A DNA stretch of 64,000 bases from Phaseolus vulgaris (lineage: Eukaryota; Streptophyta; Magnoliopsida; Fabales; Fabaceae): the NCBI RefSeq assembly GCF_000499845.2, contig NC_023758.2:27253520-27317519 (forward strand). The letters run 5' to 3'. Positions 56,959-64,000 of this stretch are shown here, piece after piece. Numbering within the stretch: position 1 is the first letter of the stretch; the number at the start of each line of letters is the position of its first letter. The notes under the pieces are model-generated. The model was not told where the DNA came from. It did not search any database and was given only the letters and a program-made list of their open reading frames with translations. The position numbers and the translations under genes are program-made.

Positions 56959-57053
56959 TGGAAGGAAGGAGAGTTTGAATGAAGGAAGGTTGGTGATGAT
57001 TATGGAGAAGAGAGGTAACGAGAAGTGAATAATATTTTGGTTAGAAAGAATTT

Positions 57054-57062
57054 CTTATATAA
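57054..57062 (-). promoter_or_regulatory. TATA box of CNL-4
   Basis: Minus-strand TTATATAAG about 95 bp before the ATG. Confidence 0.45.
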
Positions 57063-58354
57063 TTTAACTAACTTGGGCAGAATGTTAGGAAGATAATTAT
57101 GCATCATTTACACGACTATAGTCATTACATAAGCAAAGTATATCTTATTTTGAAGTTTACCTGATTACAATGAAAAGTATATAAATATATTCATACTGTG
57201 AAAAAAAGAGAGAATAAAAGTAGATGAACATTTTAAAATAAAATTCCAACGCTATGCAATCCTTCTTATTGCACGTCAAGAATAATTTGTGATCCCAAAA
57301 TATATTGAATTCATTACAGAAACTATAACCAATTAGGATAGTTGAAAAGATTCCAAATCAATCTTTGAAACAATGTAATATTCTATCTCTTTCCTCACTT
57401 CCTCCCAAGATGATAATACCCTAATACATTTTTCAATGAAATTACAAATATTTAAACTTTTAAGTTGACAATAACAAAAACAAATGTAACTTAACAACAG
57501 TTCAAACTATATTGTGTATTTAAATAACTCTTTGTGAAAAAGTGAAAGTTATGTATAATTAAAAGTAATTTTATAATATATATATTTTTTTTATCATATA
57601 TCTTAAATATAATTTATAAATAAACATATTTATTTCTTATGAATGTTAAATATAAAAAGGCATATAATAAAAGAAATCGAAACTTGATTTGAGAAAAATA
57701 TGTGACATATTTTATGTGATATAAGTCCTTTTTTGTTTGAAAAAAAAATTAAAATATCTTATACGATATAAATCGTATTTATTGATTAAATGTAGCTGCA
57801 ACAATACTATTATAAAATTTTACTTGAATGTGTAACATTAAAAATGATTAATTTAACAAAAGTAATACTGTTTTATAACATATGCTTCCGTGTTGAGAAT
57901 GAAGAAATATTGTTGAAAAAAATGTTCATATAATCTTAACAGAGTAGTAGATGGTAATTACATGGACAGAGAGTTTAACATAATGGTGATGAAAAATATA
58001 AGTACTTAGGTATCTTTATTTTTTAGTCGATGCAAATATATATATATATATATATATATAATTAAGTTAAATATGAGTACAAATTGTGAATGCTCATATA
58101 ATTTCGTATTTAAATACATAAAAGAGAAAAAAAAACTATACTAATAGGTTCTAGGTTCTGTGTAAGTATTGTTTTTATAAAATTAAATTATGTTGGAGAT
58201 TTTATCACGAGATAATGATATCTCATGATATATTTTATGATATATAAAAGAGTATAAACTTGACTGATTTGATAAATACTCTTATATTAAAACATATCAC
58301 AAAACATTAAAATAAATAAAATTTTAAATTAAAATAGTAAAAACAACATAAAGA

Positions 58355-58388
<34 letters not shown>

Positions 58389-58910
58389 TTTTATGTTTAC
58401 CAAAGTAGAATGAAAAGTATATAAATGTATTAAAAAGTAGATTAACATCTTAAAAAAAATTATATCACCTTAATGATGGAATTCCTTCTTGTTGTAGCTG
58501 AAGCTGAATAATAAGTTGTCATCAAGCAAACCCATAACCCATTAGTAAATTAATCTTTGAAACAATGCAACATTCTATCCTTTTCTTTTCTATTCAAAAC
58601 GTGTCAATGAAAGTCACAAATATGTTGAACCTTAAGTTATTCATTTAGAAGAGAGAAATGCCAACTCCAATATGAGACAATAAATTGTCTTATTATAAAA
58701 TACAATCTTGAACGGGATTCTAACCTCTAAATGAATAATGTGTATATACGTTGTATAAATTTTTTGAATAAAGATTTTAGTCAACCAAATTTTTAGACAA
58801 CTTATAATTTAAAAGAATGTTAATAAATAATAGCAATCAAAATAAAAATATTTTTTTTATAAAAAATAAAAAATAAAAAATAAAATTATATTTATTAATA
58901 GTCTTGCTTA
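57063..58910. other. Intergenic, no gene seen; TA microsatellites
   Basis: AT-rich. (TA) runs at about 58036-58061 and 58370-58390. No coding signal. Confidence 0.45.
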
Positions 58911-58916
58911 GGATTG

Positions 58917-59165
58917 TACTATCACATAACTAATTAAAGATAATAAAAAATTAAGTAAGAAAATACTTTATCAAAGACCACTAAAAACAAAAATATTTAT
59001 AAAATAATAAATATAAAATGTGATAATTTATTAGTAAATAAAAAAGCTAATTAATTTTTTTACTTATAAAATGAATAATAATAATGACCTAGTGATTATT
59101 GATTTTACACAATAATTGTAACGAAAAAGCAAGAAAAATAAATATATATTATGAAGAAAAAAATA
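58917..59165. repeat. Block F with empty CACTA site
   Basis: ACTATCACATAACTAATTAAAGATAATAAAAAATTAAGTAAG reads continuously here. The left part matches 21579-21603 and the right part matches 27798 onward, so this is the sister of the CACTA insertion site. Confidence 0.8.
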
Positions 59166-59169
59166 ACCG

Positions 59170-59950
59170 AGATTATTTTTTATTTAGTATAGATTAATAT
59201 AATCTCATTCAAGAAGGATATGCTCAACATTCAAAATTATAAAACAATTCAAAAGTCCGAGCAAAATCTAAAGGATCTTAATCCTAATGATCATTCGACA
59301 TACATTGTTAAAACTATACAAGTGTCAATAGAGGCATTCAAACAACTACTAAAAGATCAAAAGCATTAAAGTCATTCGGTCAGAAATGAAAGAAGGACAA
59401 AAAGTCACTTCATACCTCGAAGCATCCAACGATCACATCTAGAATCTTATGAAATAAAACGTTTCTCGAACCTGGAGGGCAAGTGTATCAATCGGTACTA
59501 GACAAGACATGTCACTCGATCTCGGTGACTGATCGCATTAATATATATTAAAGGTACTCAATAAATGACAACGATAACAATTATGCGAACTCCCTATGAA
59601 TTATGATTATGTATGTCCTACCAAATCCAGGTGACATCAATATACCAATATGCCAACATACCAATATACCAATATACCTTCCTATAAATCAAGGATCATG
59701 TTATAAATCAGTTAGTAACTGATATTTGATTGATTTGGCCTATCACACAAGGGCCTATGACTAAACACTATAAATAAACCTTTTACAAAGGTGTAAGTGT
59801 AAGGTACACTTTAATCAGCTTTCACTATACACTCTTTACATATAGTACTTACTTGATTGTCAGAGTACCTTTTTCAGGTCAACCCCGACTGAGTACCAAC
59901 AATTAAAGGAGGAGACTTAAAGTGAGGAGCAAGAAGGCAACCGACACATC
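59170..59950 (+). mobile_element. Possible retroelement LTR remnant
   Basis: GC-richer than its surroundings, with ACTATAAATAAACC at about 59768 and, further on, TCAGAGTACCTTTTTCAGG and CCCCGACTGAGTACCAACA, the layout of a promoter-bearing legume LTR end. Also a short CCAATATACCAATAT repetition at 59637-59680. No second LTR or target duplication found. Confidence 0.35.
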
Positions 59951-60500
59951 AACAATTTTACAACCAGTTTCAGTTATTATCTAGGCCCTCTTTTGCTTAT
60001 ACAGGAACAACATATTTCGACTAAAACTCAGATTATGTTCACAGTTATAAATCTATTAATAATGAAAATAAACACAAAATTTATTTTAAAGTAAACTCTC
60101 GACTCTAAGTTAAAAATAACTTTTTTTTAAGTTCTTATTTATATAAATGAAACTGTTTAACCAATTTTCAAAGTGGAACACACAAATAGTTGTTAAGTCA
60201 CATGCACTTTATAGATGCAGGAAAAACCAACTAATACTATAAATCAACCTAAAACAATAAACAATCTAATGAGAAGTTGGGATTAAGATAGACAATTTGA
60301 ACCACCAAACATTTGAACCTTCTTTTGAACCTCTAGAAGGTTTAATATCTCTAGATAATCTAAAAACTTTTAAACATAAGTTTTACTTTAGTCAATCTAA
60401 AAGCTTTTAAACATAAGTTTTACAGAACCAAAATTCACACAAGTTATAATTTAAAAGGATGTCAACAAATAATAGTAATCAAAATAAAATAATTTTTTAT

Positions 60501-60720
60501 AAAAGACCAAAATAAATAAAAGGTAGGACTAAGTATACAAATATACTTATTATTAGTCTTTTTTTTAAATGATGACGTATTGCTAATAATAAGTATTCTT
60601 TTTTTTTTATCAAAGACCAAAATAAATAAAAGGTAGGACTAAGTATACAAATATACTTATTATTAGTCTTTTTTTTAAATGATGACGTATTGCTAATAAT
60701 AAGTATTCTTTTTTTTTTAT
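60501..60720. repeat. Perfect 110-bp tandem duplication
   Basis: 60501-60610 and 60611-60720 are the same apart from the first base (AAAAGACC against CAAAGACC). Contains GATGACGTATTGCTAATAAT. A spurious 80-codon frame spans both copies. Confidence 0.95.
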
Positions 60721-60900
60721 CAAAGACCATTAGGAACAAAATATTTATAAAAGAATAATATAAAATGTGATAATTTATTAGTGAATAGAAAAGCTATTTA
60801 AAGTTTTTTAAATAAATCAAGCTAATGACTTAGTGATTGTTGGGTTCATATAGCAATTATAACAGAAAAAACAAGCAAGAAAATATTTGTATTATGAACG
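60721..60900. repeat. Block F, third copy
   Basis: Follows the tandem duplication and ends at the same ATTATGAA boundary as the copies at 27.8-28.0 and 58.9-59.2 kb. Confidence 0.75.
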
Positions 60901-62900
60901 AATTGGCCATTCTAGAATTCAATTTTTTATTTATTTGAATATTAGCTTGTAGGGTAGTTGAAACTGAATTCAGGATTATATACCGGATTATATTAACCGG
61001 TTTGTAAATGATAAAAGGAAATCAGTTGGTACAATTGGGTATACAATTTTGGATCCAGTTTCAATTATCGGATTACACAGGCCGGTATTAAAAAAAAAGT
61101 GTTTGGATGGATCATTCCAGTACATTATAAGGGTATATTTGATATTTCAAAATTATATGGAGGTGTGGAAGGAGCAATGAAGATGTAGGGAAAATCTGTC
61201 TTGAACATTTACTTTCGTATGAGTGGGCCGTAAGTCCAACTCTAGTTAGACTTATTCATGCAAGCATTGTATGTTCTGATCTTATTTTGAGTCATGTATT
61301 GCAATGGAGACTGTTTCTTCCTGCACCTTCATACCTTCTTCTCTCACCTCCAAAAATTTTCGTATTTCTAAAAAAACTTTTTTGTAATATTCTGGATTAT
61401 GTAATTCAGAAGTCATTTTTTAAATTTGTAATTAGTTTTCGGATTACATAATCTGAAAGCCTTTTTTCAAACACATGATTACTTTCTGAATTACATAATC
61501 CGGAAGCTACTTTATGGGGATAGCACGGGAGGGATAAAAATATATTTTCATGTTTTGTGAGAAAAGAATATATGGAAGTGTAGGAAGAAACACTCTACAA
61601 AGGGTATGACATTTGTTTTGTGGCAAATTCTTCCTGCCCGGATCAATTTCTGCCCCCGATTTGTCATTAAAATGATAAAAATGTCTTTGCAAAATAAAGA
61701 AAATAACTTTAAAGGAAAGGAAGGTGTAGATAAAAAAATTACTTTGGGAATTTTTTTTCTGAAATACATTTTGGAGATTTGAATTTCTGGAACATATTTA
61801 TGAATTTTAGATTTTTTTTTTCAAAATGCATTTTCAGATTTTATGTTCTGAAATATTTTTACAAAATGTATTTTTTGTATTTTAGATTTTTTTTAAATTA
61901 TGTTTTTTTAATTTCAGATTTTCAAATCCAGAAGATAATTTTAGAAATGTTAGAAAGATGATAGGATCCAACTTCAAATTGATATGGTGCAGGAAGAATT
62001 TGCCTTGTTTTGTAAAATGAATGAAAGAAAAAGAGAAGGCCAAGAAAGAGAGAAGAGGTTAAGAGGTAAGAAGGTTTTGGCTTTCCTATTTGTATGTGTG
62101 AAACTTGAACAGAGACAAACAAACCTGAAAAACCCACATACCTTGGTGAAATTTTTGGTTGTTTTGAAATACGAGAGATGAAGATGAGATTTTTTTTTTG
62201 GGTGAAAGAGATAAATAAGGGTATTGCACATAGATAGAAGCATAGATTAGAGGGTAGAGAAAAGGTAAAGGAATAGGTAATTGAGATGATGGGATGGTGT
62301 TGTTTCTCTGGTAGGCTAAAATTTGTTGTTGGTTGCAACCTTATATTAAGTTTATTTGATACTTGAAGTCTATGTGTATTGTTAAGTTTTAAGTTTAGTC
62401 ACTGAACTTATGTTTATTATTCAAGGGCATTTCAGATTGCTTGATTTTGTTTTGATGATCTGAATGGATGTTCTTGTGTTTTTGTACTAGGAATTATTGT
62501 ATATTTTTGTCAGATTTGAAAAGATTAAAATGTTAATTTCATTAATTAAATTTTTAGAGTGGTTCTGTAAAAAATGGTTTGACTGAATTTGATTGTTTCT
62601 TTATTGGGTGATTGATGATCCATAAGGTCTGTCATGTTGGCTAAAGCCAGCAAATGTGGGAAGCCGGAAAGGTTGGTGAGTCATTGTATAAAAAAAACCC
62701 ATATGAATCAACTTTTCTTTAACTGAGTATTCCAAAAGTTCCTCATCTCATAGAGGCATGTCCATGTAAGAATTGAAAGAATAGCAAGGAAATCACAATA
62801 CCTAGTTGATCTCATTCCATTTTGTAAATTAGACCCTAAGTTTTTGAATTACTAACACTGATAAACTTTTAAAAGTTTTGGAGCCTAAATTGGGCCAAAA
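60901..62900. other. Intergenic; inverted-motif cluster, no gene seen
   Basis: 61385-61505 contains three spaced variants of GGATTATGTAATTCAGAAG and its inverse (GGATTACATAATCTGAAAG, GAATTACATAATCCGGAAG), and 61750-61930 has repeated TTCTGAAATA / TTTTAGATTTTT stretches. This could be the terminal region of an unidentified DNA transposon. Minus-strand frames at 61922-62338 show no homology. Confidence 0.35.
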
Positions 62901-62940
62901 TTCTGTATTCTGCTGCCGACGCTCGTAATGAACAACTGGA

Positions 62941-63356
62941 TCATTGTTTTGGAGTCATACCAAACAGGTAGAAAAGAAGGCTTGAATTTGTCATGTACTC
63001 ATAGAATAACAGCTTTTCATTTTGCACAATGCAGCCAGCCAACAGTCTCACAAGGTTGCAATGCTGCAATTTCTCAATCAATATTACTTCATTCTTGAAT
63101 TCCTCCCTCCTTGAACTGATGTTTTTCAAAGCCTTTTAACAGCAATTTGTCTTCCATCTGGTAATATACCATACAAATTTTGTTCGTCAGAAAAACTGTT
63201 TGTATTTTTTAGAATAGTACTGAGAGCCATCATAGGAAGGTCAGTGTTCATACTCTTCTCCTTATCTACTTGTTCTTCAGAAAACATTGAATTTAGTTCC
63301 TCCTCTTGTATTATACTATATTTACTTAACAAATCTGGATTGTTATATTTAGACAT
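62941..63356 (-). pseudogene. Cysteine-rich-type receptor-like kinase fragment
   Basis: Minus-strand pieces: 63126-63356 reads ...LPMMALSTILKNTNSFSDE followed by [15 protein letters not shown] (kinase start with the VAIK-type Lys), then stop; in another frame [26 protein letters not shown] and [17 protein letters not shown] (63129 down to 62941). This is the order seen in CRK/DUF26 and S-domain receptor kinases. The glycine-rich loop (GxGGFGxVYK) is deleted, there is a frameshift after AVKRL, and everything beyond subdomain V is absent. A dead relic. Confidence 0.82.
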
Positions 63357-63570
63357 TATAAGATGTCAAATTTGATTCAACTGTTTTAAAGTAAACTGGA
63401 GTTCATTAAATTGTTTTGTTTAAAGAAACTATAAACTAAAACTCTACAAGTCTGGTGCTGCCCCTTATTCTGTTTTTATTCTGGCATTCACTTTTTGGGC
63501 TTATTAATACTCCTTACCCTAATAGCTTGGTAGGTAGGGCATTATGGTTTCAACTCATGCTCTCTTGTTC
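63316..63570. repeat. Block J, uninterrupted copy (empty solo-LTR site)
   Basis: Matches 47815-47947 plus 50253-50370, with continuous sequence across the point (about 63450-63460) where the 2.3-kb LTR sits in the other copy. Confidence 0.85.
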
Positions 63571-63965
63571 AGATAATAGTTCTAGAATCATTTATGATTT
63601 AGTTCCTCTCCTAAATTTTTTATTTTATCCTTGTTTCAATCTTTATATATGGTAGTCTTCTTTTACATGATGTGGTTAAATTGATATCTGGTTGTCATGT
63701 TATAAAAATAGGCATAGTTTCCATTATTATTATGTTCTCATTATATTTTGTTTAGCTTATATATGTGTTTGTTCTATCAGAACCAAGGTTGTCAACCCAA
63801 AAGTCTATGTAAACTTGACGAAGATTCAAAATCCTCAACTCAAGCTCAACAGATCAATTCAAGTTTTACTCAATATATTTAATTGTTGAATAGTTACTCT
63901 ACTTTCATTCCTCAAGTTGAATGTACTCAAATTCAAAGCTCACTTATAAGATAAAATACTTATAC
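63571..63965. other. Intergenic, no gene seen
   Basis: No recognised coding sequence. The stretch TTTAATTGTTGAATAGTTACTCTACTTTCATTCCTCAAGTTG at 63878-63920 resembles 10339-10378. Confidence 0.4.
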
Positions 63966-64000
63966 ATGTATGGAACATATAGACGGTGTTATCTACTTAA
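63966..64000. repeat. Match to 41273-41307 at right window edge
   Basis: 33 of 35 bases agree with the sequence about 1.1 kb downstream of CNL-3. Homology may continue outside the window. Confidence 0.7.

Noticed and set aside
60497..60739. 80-codon frame
   Set aside because: It is created by the 110-bp tandem duplication and repeats itself.
61922..62338. Minus-strand frames with hydrophobic stretches
   Set aside because: AT-rich read-through without homology, start context or conserved relatives in the duplicated blocks.
1..64000. CRISPR arrays, bacterial operons, prophage
   Set aside because: Composition, introns, NLRs and retroelements show a plant nuclear genome. The tandem arrays lack regular unique spacers.

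Overview
This is a plant nuclear window, very AT-rich between genes, and almost certainly from a legume. The coiled-coil NLR proteins (N terminus MAE..LxxVIENLxSFVQNQLATYWG) look most like those of the bean/cowpea/soybean group. That species-group call is recognition from memory, not a search result.

The core of the window is a decaying cluster of CC-NB-ARC-LRR (CNL) disease-resistance genes, all on the minus strand. CNL-1 (3908-7261) is full length except for one in-frame TAG at the NB-ARC/LRR border. CNL-2 (15449-18841) and CNL-3 (42424-45865) are intact. A fragment (34008-34378) and a badly deleted copy (36108-37739) are dead. CNL-4 (55255-56958) has lost its whole NB-ARC to a deletion between two short ATTG matches. 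All four loci with a 3' end share a phase-1 intron of 82-84 bp near the C terminus, followed by a tiny last exon. The intact P-loop coding sites resemble miR482/miR2118 targets.

Blocks of flanking DNA, upstream and downstream of the CNLs, recur several times in the window (near 3.2, 33.7 and 51.1 kb; near 3.6, 32.8, 42.2 and 55.2 kb; near 8, 20.6, 28.9 and 47.2 kb). The cluster therefore grew by segmental duplication. A 35-bp match at the right edge to the sequence 1 kb downstream of CNL-3 suggests another unit continues beyond the window.

Between the CNLs lie transposable elements. (1) A degenerate CACTA/En-Spm element, 21604-27797, with a GC-rich solo-LTR-like insert. (2) A non-autonomous Ty1/copia element, 29764-31938, with both LTRs, PBS, PPT and 5-bp target duplication. 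(3) A truncated copia element, 34840-36104, abutting the broken CNL. (4) A 2.3-kb solo LTR, 47948-50252. (5) A Mutator-like element, 51602-55089, with long TIRs and a core-deleted transposase. (6) Many copies of one AT-rich CACTA-type MITE. For three of these the duplicated sister block gives an empty site elsewhere in the window. Two receptor-kinase fragments (a SERK-like transmembrane exon near 33.0 kb and a cysteine-rich-RLK-like kinase piece near 63.1 kb) complete the recognisable coding content. The remainder is AT-rich DNA with mini- and microsatellites in which I see no gene.
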